From IMG/VR virus record IMGVR_UViG_3300032093_000395, positions 1 to 36,853 of that record: a stretch of DNA of 36,853 bases; one strand, written 5' to 3'. The notes under the pieces were generated by a model. It had not been told where the DNA came from, ran no database searches, and worked only from the letters and a program-made list of their open reading frames with translations. Positions 24,355 to 33,934 of the stretch are shown one piece after another (position 1 is the first letter of the stretch; each line of letters starts with the position of its first letter). Both the position numbers and the translations under genes were made by a program. Source of the stretch: a virus.

Positions 24355-24355
24355 T

Positions 24356-27300
24356 ATGCCATACCAGATCCAGGTCGGCTCTCAGGTTGTCGAGTTCCCT
24401 GATTCCGTTGGCCAGGACGAGGCGCAACGGGTGCTGGCCGAGCAGTTTCCAGCAACCGGCGAGGACATCTCGCTGGCGCTGCAGGACCCTACCTTCAAGC
24501 CTTCGGCCGCCGACTACGCCAAATACGAGGAGTACGCCAAGACCCGGCAGACCGACTGGCTCAACACCATCGCGCAGTCTGTGGATGTGGCCGCCGGCAT
24601 GATCGGTGGCGCCATCTCGCAGGGAGTCCAGGGCGCGGCTGCCAACCCGCTGAACTACATCGAAGGCGCGGCCCAAGGCACCCGCCAGCTCTACGGGCTG
24701 GTGGCGCAGTCCCAGGACCCGGCCTCGCCGCTCTTCAAGTTCAAGGACCTGGTGGCCGGCACCGGCACCCAGGAGTCGCGCTACCAGCAGTTCCTCGAGG
24801 CCCGGGACTTCGCCAACACCACGGCCCGCCTGGAGCGTGGCGAGGAGGGGCTGTTCGTTCCGCCCGAGCTGACCAACCCGGAGTTCGTTCAGGGCGTGTC
24901 CATGATCCTCGACCCGACGCTGGCCCTGCCCGGCATCGGCGAGGCTTTCGGCGCCGGCAAGCTGGCGACCCGGGCTGTCGGCCGTGGCGCCCAGTTGGCT
25001 GGGCGGGCTGTCACCGGGGCTGTCGCCCCCGTCGAGCGCCTGGTGACCGGGGCGGAGCGCATCGCCGGGGAGGCTCTGAGCGTCAGCCCCGAGGCCCTGC
25101 GGACCACCGCGGCGACCACCGGCATTGCCGGAGCCCTCGGCATCGCACCGGAGGCGGCTGCCTTGGCCGCGGTGCCGGCTGCGGTGCGAACCACCCGCGA
25201 GGTTGGCGAGGCAATCACCCGTGCCGGCGAGAACCTGATGACACAGCCGTCCCGCATTGGACCGCTAGAGGCCATTGGTGCTGCTCCGGGCGCCAATATG
25301 CGCCAGCGGATGCTGGGCGTGATCGGGCAGTACGGTGGGGACGCTGCTTTGGATTCCTCACTAAGGGGGCTTGCTGGAGGAATTGAAGGTGCTGCTGTTG
25401 GCACGGTTCTTGGCGGATTGTCGGGCGGCGAGGAAGGGGCTGCGGCCGGGCTTGGCACCGGCATGGTGCAGGGTGCTGCCGGTGCTCTTGCGGCCCGTGG
25501 CATCGAGCGGCTGACCGGCAAGGCTGCCCGCGAGGCACGTGCCGGCGATCTGGGGCGGTTCATCGACGCTCAACAGGACCCGACGACAAAGGCGCTGTTT
25601 CAACAGTTGCGTGATAAGCACGGTGTTGATGCTGCATCTAGCCTGATGGACTTGCAGGGCCTTGTCCGCGGCAAGTTCGGCGACGTCGAGGTTGAGTATC
25701 TTTCCAGCGAAGACTTCGCCAAGCGTTACAAAATCAACGCCCGCGGCGTACAGGTTGAGAACAAAGGTGGCCGGCCTGCGGTGGTTATCAACGCCGACAT
25801 CATCGGCAAAGGCACCGGAGACGGCCCGCTCTACACGCTCGGGCACGAGCTCTTCCATGCGCTCGAGAAGAGCACTCAGCTCGAAGCCGGCGCCACCGAG
25901 ATCAAGAACGCTCTGGTTGGTCGATGGATTCAGGAAGGCGACACCATCCGCAAGCTGGCCGATGGAGCGTTGACCGATGCCGAGATCGAGGCCCGCTTCA
26001 ACGAGTACCGCGACAAGCTGGGCGTTGGTAATGCCTTGATGGCAGACGAGCTTGCTAAGTACGACACCGTCAGCAAAAAGGCTGACTACGTGGCCTCAGA
26101 GCTCGCAGCAGAGCACTTTGCTGCACTCCTTGCCGGGCAGAAGCCTGACGCATTGCTGAAGGGATTCACGGGACTCACCAGGCAACTTCTCGACCTTGCT
26201 CTGACACAGAACGCCAGCCGGGCCTTGGCCGATGCTGCGGCGACCATTGAACGCACTTTCGGAGTCAAGCCGACCGACTCGGTGCTGTTCCCGGATCTGA
26301 AGCAGGCCTCGCCTCAGGTGAATGCCATGCTGCGCGACCTGGTGCGTGCCCGGCGCAAGCTGGACGAGAAGATCAAAATCCAAGACGAGAAGACCAAGCT
26401 GGTCCTCAAGCCAGAGGATGTGTCCAACCCGCTGGCAGCCAAGCAACTGGTCGATCTTGGTTTAGCTGAACAGATGCCCGATGGCACGATCCGGCCAATG
26501 TCCAGCGAAGAGGTAGTGGCCCGAGAAGACAAGGATCGTGAAAGCCTTCGCGCCATTATTGAGAACACACCGGGTACTGCCCGCATGGTCGATGGCGTTG
26601 CTCAGGGTCGATTGAGCCCGGAGCAGTTGTCCGCCATCGAGCAGTCCCAGGCTGTCAGCAGCCGGATGAAGGACAAGATCCGGGCTGCGAATGCCGCAAT
26701 GAACGCTGGCAACAGCCTCAACATCACCTACAGCGCAGCGCTCAAGAAGGTCATCAACCGGCTGACTGGTAAAAAAGTCAACAGGTACAGCAGCGGTATC
26801 CGCCTTACTGACCGCGACGTGCTGCCGTATGCGTTCTATTTCTCGCAAGCGGATCATCCGCTGATCAAGGCCATCGACATCAGCAAGGTCCGGGATGCCA
26901 TCCTGAAGGACACAGCCTCCAACGGGAGTGTGGGCAAAGGCCTGTGGGACAATGTCGACGGGTTCATGGGCGACCTGGCAAAGTACTTCACCAACCTCGA
27001 CCAGAAGGAAGGAGCCCGCAGGTCTTCTGAGATCTTTGGCCTGGAAAAGGCCAAGTACCTTGGGGACTTCATCAACCAGAACGAGAAGTTTGTCCGCGAC
27101 TTCCGATTGGACCGCATTGGTTCAATAGCTCCTTCTGGGTTCCGCGCACGCTTTTCGGAAGAGGCCTACCAGCTCTCAAAGCAGCGCTGGATGCCGGCCG
27201 AAAAAATCGGAGACAAGTCGGTCATCAACTCCGAGGAAGGCTACCGCATCATCAGCGGCGCCAAGCACAAGCTCTACGGTCCCGACGGCAAGCTGCTCGG

Positions 27301-30300
27301 GATCTTCGACACCCAAACCCAAGCAGAAAGGAAAGCAGATGCCACTCAAGCAAGGCTACAGCCAGAAGTCGATCAGCAGCAACGTGCGGCGCGAGATGAA
27401 GGCCGGCAAGCCGCAGAAGCAGGCCGTGGCGATCGCGCTCTCGGTCGCACGCAAGGCCGAGAAGAAGGCAGGCAAGAACTCGGGGCGGTTCGACAAGAGG
27501 GGGATGTAGGAGCGCGATTCATGGCGGCTTCAGAAGCCGACCCAAGCCAGCCATCCACCCAAGCCATCCGTTCGGTCAAAGGACAGCGTGCGGTCAATTC
27601 GTTGTACCAGTTCGACTACACGTACAAGACCAAGACACCTGGCAAGCCAGCGCGTGAAAAGGCTGCGACTGAAACCATCTCGGCGTTCTCGATCAGCGAG
27701 GCCAAGGAGAAGGCGAAGGCCGCAATTATGAAGGAGCTGACTGACGATCCGACCGTGCTGAGATCAACCATTTCAATCTCTCAGCCGGAGATCAAAGGGC
27801 AGTTTGCGGTCACCGAGCTTACTGGTAAGCCTGCTGATCCGAAATCGCCGAAGATCGTCCTGAACCCGGGCACTCCGCAGAAGTTCACATCCATGTTCAA
27901 TGCGGTGGACGCTGCATTGGATTTGGTCAAAGACAGCCCAGCCCTGGGACTTGATTCTGATGGATGGATCAAAGCCTACAGCCGGGCATTGAATGGTTCG
28001 CGTGCCTCAGTACCTCCAGCTCCATTGCGGCTGGCGCAATGGGTGCAGGACAATGGCGCTTTTAGGAAGTTCATCGAAGACGGTCTGCAAAGGAACCCTG
28101 AGCTGGTCAAGTCGGCTGTCGGTGGCCTGAATGCGTTGCAGCCCATCCACGAGCTTGCCCGTCAGGGTCAGATACCGTCCAAGATGGTGGCCTTGCATAT
28201 GTTCTGGGGCCTTTTGTCTCGGATGCTTGATCCGTACAACCAGGAGGCTGGATGGGCTAGGTTGACTAGTGAGCCGAAAGTCCTGCGCCTTATCGAGGAC
28301 TCAGTAGATGGGCGCTACAAGTTCACCAAGGATCAATGGAAGGAAATCGTCAGCACCAAGATGTCGGAGTTCCCCGACGTTTCGGTAGGACGCAATGCCA
28401 TCCAGAACTCCAACGCCTTCCACGAGATGTTGTCTCGGTGGAACGGTCGATGGGATGAGCTGACGAGCATCATCAACAACCCGGACCTTACTGGTCCGCA
28501 GATGCGCCGGCAGTTCAACGAAAAGGGATTCGGAGGCGCTGGCATCAAGCACAAGGTGCTTTCGTTCGTTCTGGCAACGCTGGCCCGCAATGACGTGTTC
28601 GTTGGTGACAGGTGGCAGGTTGTCAACCTGTGGTTCCCGCACCTTGAGAAGGCTGCTGCAGCCCGCAAGGCTCAAGGCGGTTCCACCGAGGTTTTCGCCT
28701 ATGACCGCAACGGTGTGCCCGAGGACACCACCGGAGCCTACAAGGTCATCGGAGGGATGCTCAACAACGAGACGGTGGCCGAGACAGCCTACTCGCTGAT
28801 TGAGAACGGGATGCGCAAGATCGCCGCGGAAAGCCCGTGGTTGCGTGAGATGCTGGGGCGCGAGCCGCAGCCCTTCGACATCCATTGGCTGACCTGGAAC
28901 ATCATCAAGAACGAGCCAGTCGGACATTCTAGCTTGGATGCCACAGCAAAGTTCTTGACCGAAAACCTTTACGGCGATCCTGAGTTCGCGCAAAAGTTCG
29001 CCGAGACGGAAAAACGCACAGAAAAATATGCAAAAGGAGTCTTCGATGTCTTCTCAGTCAAAGGTCAAGAACGCCCCCAGATCCGGCAAAGGCCCGGAGC
29101 CGACGATGGAGGAGCTGGTGCGGCAGGTATCGGGCCTGATGCGGGCCGGAGTCCGGGAGGACCTGCGGGACCGGGTGCAGCCGCAGCAGGCGCCAGCGAA
29201 GTAGGCGCCCAGCGGTATATGCCCGACCAGCAAGGCTTCTACAGCAAGCTGGAAGAGGTAGTGAATGCGAAGCTGCCAAAGGTTGCTTCGCCTCAACAGG
29301 TGCTTGCCTCCGTTGACCCTGCCAAGGGCAGCGGAGTCAAACCCGAGGAGCTGAAGTGGACCGGGTTTGCTCAGGCCGTCGAACGCATTGCCAAGGAGAA
29401 TGGCGGCAAGGTTCCGAAGGAGAAGCTCATCGAGCACCTCAAGAACGAAGGGCGAGTGCGGTTTGAGGAGGTGACCACCGGGATACAAGGCAAGTCGATC
29501 ACGCAGGCCGAAGTGAATAGCCTTGAGCGCCGTGCACAGCGTACGCAATCAGAGGAAGATTGGAGAGCATACGAAAACGCGGTGTTGCGGTTTGAGAGCC
29601 AAGAACTCGGCACCGAGGCGCAGTACTCCAAGTACCAGTTGCCGGGTGGCGAGAACTACCGCGAGGTGGTGCTTACTTCAGAAACCGCTGCTCCGTACAC
29701 GTCGAGCCACTTCCGGGACATCCCGTTTTACGTCGCGCACATGCGCGTCAACGAGCGCACCGCTGAAGCAGGAAAGCCTGGACTATTCATCGAGGAGATC
29801 CAGAGCGACCGCCATCAGCAGGCACGCGAACAAGGGTACAGAGAAGACAAGGGAACAGATTGGTCGAAGGTTCCTGTGTACCAGTACAAGGACCTAGTTG
29901 CCGGTGGATTATTCCCAGAAGTCAGGCATATTGAGGTGAGAGATGGCATTTACAGGCTCGTTGAGCCTGACGGTGGTGTTGCTTTTGTTGAGTCATCTCT
30001 TGAAAAGCTGAAGAAGAACTACGACCTGAGCAGAAGAATCGAAGGTGTTTCTGACGCCCCATTCCGCAAGGACTGGTCGCTGCAGATGTTCAAGCGTGCG
30101 CTGCGTGATGCCGTTGCCTCCGGCAAGGAATGGATCGGCTGGACTACCGGAGAGACGCAGGCGGAGCGGTACGATCTGAGCAAGCAGATCAAGACGCTGT
30201 CGGTTGAGCCTCTCAAAGATGGAACCGGAAAGTTCGCTGTCTATGCCAATGGAGACCTGATGCGGCACGCATCACGCGATACGCTGTCTGACGTTGTCGG

Positions 30301-30802
30301 CAAGGAAATGGCGCAAAAAGCATTGTCTGACATAGATGCAGGAAAGGATGCTGCATACAGCGGACTTGATCTAAAGATAGGCGGAGAAGGCATGAAGGGT
30401 TTCTACGACAAGATCCTGCCTGCCGAGGTTCAGAAGTACGTGAAGCAATGGGGCAGCGAGGTAAAGAAAAGCGAAGTAAATACCGGACAAGGAAAGCCTA
30501 CTGAATACTCTGACTTTTCGGAGTATCAAAAGGCTCGCAAAGAAGGACAGAAAACCACCATTTGGCGCGTCGACATCACGCCGGAGATGCGCAAGTCGGT
30601 GGAGACGGTTGGTCAGCCTCGCTTCATGCCCCAGCCCGACTCAGCCATGCCCGGCGCCTACAGCTTCCCTGGCGGCTATCGTGCGCTCCCGGGCAAGGCC
30701 AAGGGCAGCCTGCGCCTCTACGGCCCTGCGGGCAGCCTGATCGGCATTGCCGCCAGCCTTGACGAGGCCCAACGAATCATCCGACGCAAGACACGCCAAT
30801 GA
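24356..30802 (+). CDS. Giant multidomain ejection-type virion protein, 2,148 aa
   Basis: I take ATG 24356, one base after the previous stop, over an in-frame start at 24281. Module 1 (about 1-990): start domain (IQVGSQVVEFPDSVGQDEAQ), Gly/Ala-rich membrane-like segments (210-440), a zinc metallopeptidase-like site H497-E-x-x-H501 with a possible third ligand E586. Module 2 (about 1055-1560): helical, unrecognised. Module 3 (about 1620-2148) resembles large polyvalent protein domains (FIEEIQSDRHQQAR, WIGWTTGETQAERYD, MKGFYDKILPAEVQKY). R-x-MP motifs lie at M946, M1622 and M2091, with a weaker copy at M1056, and the GYR...LYGPxGxLIGI signature ends modules 1 and 3. The linkers at 995-1051 and 1564-1616 overlie nested genes in the +1 frame. 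Confidence 0.85.
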   Translation: MPYQIQVGSQVVEFPDSVGQDEAQRVLAEQFPATGEDISLALQDPTFKPSAADYAKYEEYAKTRQTDWLNTIAQSVDVAAGMIGGAISQGVQGAAANPLNYIEGAAQGTRQLYGLVAQSQDPASPLFKFKDLVAGTGTQESRYQQFLEARDFANTTARLERGEEGLFVPPELTNPEFVQGVSMILDPTLALPGIGEAFGAGKLATRAVGRGAQLAGRAVTGAVAPVERLVTGAERIAGEALSVSPEALRTTAATTGIAGALGIAPEAAALAAVPAAVRTTREVGEAITRAGENLMTQPSRIGPLEAIGAAPGANMRQRMLGVIGQYGGDAALDSSLRGLAGGIEGAAVGTVLGGLSGGEEGAAAGLGTGMVQGAAGALAARGIERLTGKAAREARAGDLGRFIDAQQDPTTKALFQQLRDKHGVDAASSLMDLQGLVRGKFGDVEVEYLSSEDFAKRYKINARGVQVENKGGRPAVVINADIIGKGTGDGPLYTLGHELFHALEKSTQLEAGATEIKNALVGRWIQEGDTIRKLADGALTDAEIEARFNEYRDKLGVGNALMADELAKYDTVSKKADYVASELAAEHFAALLAGQKPDALLKGFTGLTRQLLDLALTQNASRALADAAATIERTFGVKPTDSVLFPDLKQASPQVNAMLRDLVRARRKLDEKIKIQDEKTKLVLKPEDVSNPLAAKQLVDLGLAEQMPDGTIRPMSSEEVVAREDKDRESLRAIIENTPGTARMVDGVAQGRLSPEQLSAIEQSQAVSSRMKDKIRAANAAMNAGNSLNITYSAALKKVINRLTGKKVNRYSSGIRLTDRDVLPYAFYFSQADHPLIKAIDISKVRDAILKDTASNGSVGKGLWDNVDGFMGDLAKYFTNLDQKEGARRSSEIFGLEKAKYLGDFINQNEKFVRDFRLDRIGSIAPSGFRARFSEEAYQLSKQRWMPAEKIGDKSVINSEEGYRIISGAKHKLYGPDGKLLGIFDTQTQAERKADATQARLQPEVDQQQRAARDEGRQAAEAGRGDRALGRTQGREEGRQELGAVRQEGDVGARFMAASEADPSQPSTQAIRSVKGQRAVNSLYQFDYTYKTKTPGKPAREKAATETISAFSISEAKEKAKAAIMKELTDDPTVLRSTISISQPEIKGQFAVTELTGKPADPKSPKIVLNPGTPQKFTSMFNAVDAALDLVKDSPALGLDSDGWIKAYSRALNGSRASVPPAPLRLAQWVQDNGAFRKFIEDGLQRNPELVKSAVGGLNALQPIHELARQGQIPSKMVALHMFWGLLSRMLDPYNQEAGWARLTSEPKVLRLIEDSVDGRYKFTKDQWKEIVSTKMSEFPDVSVGRNAIQNSNAFHEMLSRWNGRWDELTSIINNPDLTGPQMRRQFNEKGFGGAGIKHKVLSFVLATLARNDVFVGDRWQVVNLWFPHLEKAAAARKAQGGSTEVFAYDRNGVPEDTTGAYKVIGGMLNNETVAETAYSLIENGMRKIAAESPWLREMLGREPQPFDIHWLTWNIIKNEPVGHSSLDATAKFLTENLYGDPEFAQKFAETEKRTEKYAKGVFDVFSVKGQERPQIRQRPGADDGGAGAAGIGPDAGRSPGGPAGPGAAAAGASEVGAQRYMPDQQGFYSKLEEVVNAKLPKVASPQQVLASVDPAKGSGVKPEELKWTGFAQAVERIAKENGGKVPKEKLIEHLKNEGRVRFEEVTTGIQGKSITQAEVNSLERRAQRTQSEEDWRAYENAVLRFESQELGTEAQYSKYQLPGGENYREVVLTSETAAPYTSSHFRDIPFYVAHMRVNERTAEAGKPGLFIEEIQSDRHQQAREQGYREDKGTDWSKVPVYQYKDLVAGGLFPEVRHIEVRDGIYRLVEPDGGVAFVESSLEKLKKNYDLSRRIEGVSDAPFRKDWSLQMFKRALRDAVASGKEWIGWTTGETQAERYDLSKQIKTLSVEPLKDGTGKFAVYANGDLMRHASRDTLSDVVGKEMAQKALSDIDAGKDAAYSGLDLKIGGEGMKGFYDKILPAEVQKYVKQWGSEVKKSEVNTGQGKPTEYSDFSEYQKARKEGQKTTIWRVDITPEMRKSVETVGQPRFMPQPDSAMPGAYSFPGGYRALPGKAKGSLRLYGPAGSLIGIAASLDEAQRIIRRKTRQ
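27339..27509 (+). CDS. Nested small basic phage protein, 56 aa, in +1 frame
   Basis: ATG 27339 to TAG 27507-27509 lies wholly inside the giant gene, +1 frame. It has AAGGA (27328-27332) six bases upstream, a good ribosome binding site. The protein begins MPLKQGYSQKSISSNVRREM and continues with KAGKPQKQAVAIALSVARKA, which matches a small basic protein type (PLK.G.SQK ... AGKPQKQAVAIALS.AR) I recall as widespread in tailed phages as a separate gene. In contrast, the giant protein's own sequence here is Arg/Gly/Glu/Ala low complexity. I infer a real, expressed nested gene. Its function is unknown. Confidence 0.75.
   Translation: MPLKQGYSQKSISSNVRREMKAGKPQKQAVAIALSVARKAEKKAGKNSGRFDKRGM
29046..29204 (+). 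CDS. Second nested small protein, 52 aa, in +1 frame
   Basis: ATG 29046 to TAG 29202-29204 is wholly inside the giant gene, again in the +1 frame. A perfect AAGGAG (29034-29039) lies six bases upstream, better than that of most genes here. The protein is soluble and charged: a basic start (SKVKNAPRSGKGPEP) and a helix (TMEELVRQVSGLMRAGVRED). The giant protein's reading of the same DNA is Gly/Ala/Pro low complexity, as expected of an out-of-frame reading. Family not recognised. With 27339 it forms a matched pair at the two module linkers. Confidence 0.65.
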   Translation: MSSQSKVKNAPRSGKGPEPTMEELVRQVSGLMRAGVREDLRDRVQPQQAPAK

Positions 30803-33363
30803 GCAGCTACGACGCGCAAACGGCCACCACGCTGATCAACAAGCTCCGTAAGGATGTCGACAGCCTCACGCTGAAGATCGCTGTCCTGACCGACAGCAAA
30901 ACATCGGGCACCAGCGGTGGTTCCGGTGTGGCCACCACCTGGACCACCCGGGAGCTCAACACCATTGCGGTCGATCCGCAGGGGCTGATCCTTCAGTTGG
31001 AAAGCAACACTTTCAAACTGGCTGCCGGCAGCTACCAGATCCGGGCCATCGCGGACTTCCATCACACCCGCGAGACCCGGATGCGCATCTACGATGTGAC
31101 CAACGCGGTGGTCATTGGCTATAGCGTGTCGGTCGATGTCTCCAACCAGTCCAACCAGTACCTGGACATCAACGTGCGGATCGCACCGCACAAGGACACG
31201 GTCTACCGCCTGGAGTACTACATCACGGCAACCGGAGCCGATCACCTCGGTGTGCCCACCAGCATTGCCGGGGTCGACGAGACCTTCGCCATCTGCGAGA
31301 TCACCCGGCTGGACACCGGCGCCACCAAGCCCCTCGGTGCGGGCGGCCTGCAGGGACCGCAGGGACCGCAAGGCCCGGAAGGCCCTCCAGGTCCCCCGGG
31401 ACCTCCCGGCGGCGGTGTGACCAGCGTCAACGTCTCGGGCGGTGCCACCGGCATAACCACCTCGGGCGGCCCCATAACCAGTAGCGGCACAATCACGCTG
31501 GGAGGCATCCTGAACGTCGCAAGCGGCGGCACCGGTGCAACCACCGCGGCGGCTGCCCTGACGAGCCTGGGGGCCTATCCTGCGTCGAATCCCAACGGCT
31601 ACACGTCGAACACCGGGACCGTCACCAGCGTGTCGGTCACCACGGCCAATGGCGTCAGCGGCACCGTCAGCAACCCGTCGACCACACCGGCCATCAGCCT
31701 GACCCTGGGTGCCATCACCCCGAGCTCGGTGGCTGCCTCGGGCGCTGTCACAGGCTCCAACCTGTCTGGCAACAATACCGGCGACCAGACCATCTCCCTC
31801 ACCGGGGATGTGACAGGATCTGGCACAGGGTCATTCTCGGCGACGATCGCCAACGACGCCGTCACCTATGCGAAGATGCAGAACGTCAGCGGTGCCTCGC
31901 TGCTGTTGGGGCGTGGCGCCGGGGCTGGCGGCGGTGACGTGCAGGAGATCACCCTCGGGACCAACCTGACCATGTCCGGCACGACGCTGAACGCGGCTGT
32001 GGCCTCGGGCACGGTCACCAGCGTCGATGCCTCCGGGGGCACCACCGGCCTGACCTTCTCCGGCGGCCCGGTGACTTCGATCGGCACCCTGACTCTCAGC
32101 GGCACGCTGGACGTCGACAACGGTGGCACCGGGGCGACGACGGCGAGCGATGCCAGGACCAACCTCGGGCTGGTCATCGGCACCGACATCCCGGCGCCCA
32201 ATGGCAATGGGGCCACCGGAAGTTGGGCGATCAACGTCAGCGGCACGGCATCCAACGTCACCGGCACGGTCGCAATCAACAAGGGCGGCACCGGAGCCAC
32301 CACGGCCGCAGGCGCCCTCGCCAACCTAGGGGCCTACCCGGCTACCAACCCGAATGGTTACACCAGCAACGTCGGCACCGTGACCAACGTGTCGGCCACG
32401 GGCGGAGCCAACATCAGCGTTGCCAACCCCAACAGCACCCCGGTCATCAGCCAGAACGCTGCCTCGAGCACGTCCAACGGCTACATGACCAGCGCCTATG
32501 CTGCCAAGCTGGACGGCATCCAGCCCAACGCGAGCGTGTCCTCGGTCAGCGTCAGCGGGAGCACGACCGGCCTGACCTTCAGCGGGAACCCGATCACCAC
32601 CTCGGGCACGATCACGATGAGCGGCATCCTGGCCGTCGAGCACGGTGGCACCGGCTACAGCACGGGCTGGCAGGATGGGCAGTTGCTGATCGGGAGCACG
32701 TCCGCAAACGACCTGTTCCGCGGGACGCTGAACGCAGGGAGCAACGTGAGCATCACCAACGGCTCCGGGGCGATCACGATCTCGGCTGTCGGATCGGTGA
32801 ACTCGGTCAACGTGTCGGGCGGCACCAGCGGGCTGACATTCAGCGGAGGCCCGATCACCAGCTCCGGCACGATGACCATGGCGGGCTTCCTGAACGCAAC
32901 CAATGGCGGCATCGGGTTCCCGAGCTACGCCGACGGCGAGCTGCTGATCGGGGACAGCGTGGACGGCGAGTTCAAGAAGGCCACGCTGACCGGCAGCGGA
33001 ATCATCACGGTCACAAACGGTCCCGGGACGATCACGATCTCAGCCACCGGGGCGGGCTCCGGGGACGTGGTGGGGCCTGTCAACAGCGCCGACGGAAACT
33101 TCGTTCTGTTCGATGGAACCACAGGAAAGCTGATCAAGGGCGCAAGCTACAACCAAGTGGGCGGTGACTTCATTGGGCCTGTCGGAAGTAGCAGCAACAC
33201 CGATGGGTTTGTCTACATCCCAGCCGATTCAGGAGCTCCAACAGGCACGCCAACCAACGCGACAGGCCTAAACGTGCCGATGTACTTCGACACGACCAAC
33301 GAGAAGCTCTACGTTTACAGCCCGTCGCACTCTCCGAGTGCAGCATGGATCGCGATCAACTGA
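30799..33363 (+). CDS. Collagen-containing tail fibre, 854 aa
   Basis: The ATG overlaps the giant gene's stop by 4 bp. Residues 1-170 form a globular, probably virion-attached domain. A short Gly-X-Y run of about eight triplets (31345-31413, GLQGPQGPQGPEGPPGPPGP) is a collagen-like trimer segment. The remainder is a repeated fibre shaft: VTSV.VSGG.TGLTFSGGPI.SSGT.T..G.L...GGTGATTA..A...LGAYPA.NPNGYTSN.GTVT, seen about five times. The end (TGLNVPMYFDTTNEKLYVYS) is a typical fibre C-terminal cap. It probably contacts the host receptor. The DNA repeats are prone to recombination. Confidence 0.85.
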   Translation: MSSYDAQTATTLINKLRKDVDSLTLKIAVLTDSKTSGTSGGSGVATTWTTRELNTIAVDPQGLILQLESNTFKLAAGSYQIRAIADFHHTRETRMRIYDVTNAVVIGYSVSVDVSNQSNQYLDINVRIAPHKDTVYRLEYYITATGADHLGVPTSIAGVDETFAICEITRLDTGATKPLGAGGLQGPQGPQGPEGPPGPPGPPGGGVTSVNVSGGATGITTSGGPITSSGTITLGGILNVASGGTGATTAAAALTSLGAYPASNPNGYTSNTGTVTSVSVTTANGVSGTVSNPSTTPAISLTLGAITPSSVAASGAVTGSNLSGNNTGDQTISLTGDVTGSGTGSFSATIANDAVTYAKMQNVSGASLLLGRGAGAGGGDVQEITLGTNLTMSGTTLNAAVASGTVTSVDASGGTTGLTFSGGPVTSIGTLTLSGTLDVDNGGTGATTASDARTNLGLVIGTDIPAPNGNGATGSWAINVSGTASNVTGTVAINKGGTGATTAAGALANLGAYPATNPNGYTSNVGTVTNVSATGGANISVANPNSTPVISQNAASSTSNGYMTSAYAAKLDGIQPNASVSSVSVSGSTTGLTFSGNPITTSGTITMSGILAVEHGGTGYSTGWQDGQLLIGSTSANDLFRGTLNAGSNVSITNGSGAITISAVGSVNSVNVSGGTSGLTFSGGPITSSGTMTMAGFLNATNGGIGFPSYADGELLIGDSVDGEFKKATLTGSGIITVTNGPGTITISATGAGSGDVVGPVNSADGNFVLFDGTTGKLIKGASYNQVGGDFIGPVGSSSNTDGFVYIPADSGAPTGTPTNATGLNVPMYFDTTNEKLYVYSPSHSPSAAWIAIN

Positions 33364-33635
33364 CCTTCCCCCTGATGAAACACTCATTCCCCTGCGTCGA
33401 GTCGATGCGGCGCGTGAACCTCTCCAACGGCCGTGTGGTGCGCGTCTGGCGCGACCGGACCAAGGAGCTGCTGTCCGCCAGCTACGACGACGCCGACATC
33501 GTTTCGACCTGCATCGCGCAGGCGAACAACGACACCCAGCTTCTGGCCGCGCTGGCCAAGCTCAAGGGCGTGAACGCTGTCGAGCTGGTCGACGCCAACG
33601 GCCAGGGCACGGTGGTCTACTCGAGCTGGCCATGA
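33345..33635 (+). CDS. Small protein after the fibre, 96 aa
   Basis: ATG 33345 overlaps the fibre end by 19 bp; an in-frame ATG at 33375 would start cleanly after it, and neither has a Shine-Dalgarno. The protein has MRRVNLSNGRVVRVWRDRTK, then LLAALAKLKGVNAVELVDAN and VVYSSWP, with an alpha/beta look. It overlaps the next gene by 4 bp. Possibly a fibre-associated or DUF-type protein; function unknown. Confidence 0.65.
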   Translation: MDRDQLTFPLMKHSFPCVESMRRVNLSNGRVVRVWRDRTKELLSASYDDADIVSTCIAQANNDTQLLAALAKLKGVNAVELVDANGQGTVVYSSWP

Positions 33636-33925
33636 GCGACATCGTCTCGGCCACCATCCAGGAGCGCGGCAAGGTCTACGGCGAGCCGCACCACAGCCAC
33701 ACCAACATCGGCCTGTCATGGACCGGCCTGATCCAGCAGCACTACGGCATCACCCTGCCGCACGCGCTGCCCGCGCACCTGGTCGAGCTGATGATGGTCG
33801 CCTTCAAGGTGCATCGGGCTTCCCGCGTGTTCCATGCCGACAACTACGTCGACCTGCGGGCCTACGCTGCCTTTGCGGAACACGCTCAGGAACACCCTGG
33901 CGAGCCCTACGTTCCGAAAAACTGA
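33632..33925 (+). CDS. DUF6378-like protein, 97 aa
   Basis: The start at ATG 33632 overlaps the previous stop. The sequence has IQERGKVYGEPHHSHTNIGL, then ELMMVAFKVHRASR and NYVDLRAYAAFAEHAQ, matching the pattern of DUF6378-like small all-helical phage proteins (RG..YG ... D...H..N..D..GY). The His/Glu/Asp residues resemble MazG-type nucleotide-binding helices, though I see no complete site. It is the last gene before the second control region. Function not assigned. Confidence 0.7.
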   Translation: MSDIVSATIQERGKVYGEPHHSHTNIGLSWTGLIQQHYGITLPHALPAHLVELMMVAFKVHRASRVFHADNYVDLRAYAAFAEHAQEHPGEPYVPKN

Positions 33926-33934
33926 CCCCTGTTT

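Noticed and set aside
31420-33060. Regular DNA repeats that might suggest a CRISPR array or satellite
   Set aside because: They are in-frame degenerate repeats of the tail fibre shaft, not short identical repeats with unique spacers.
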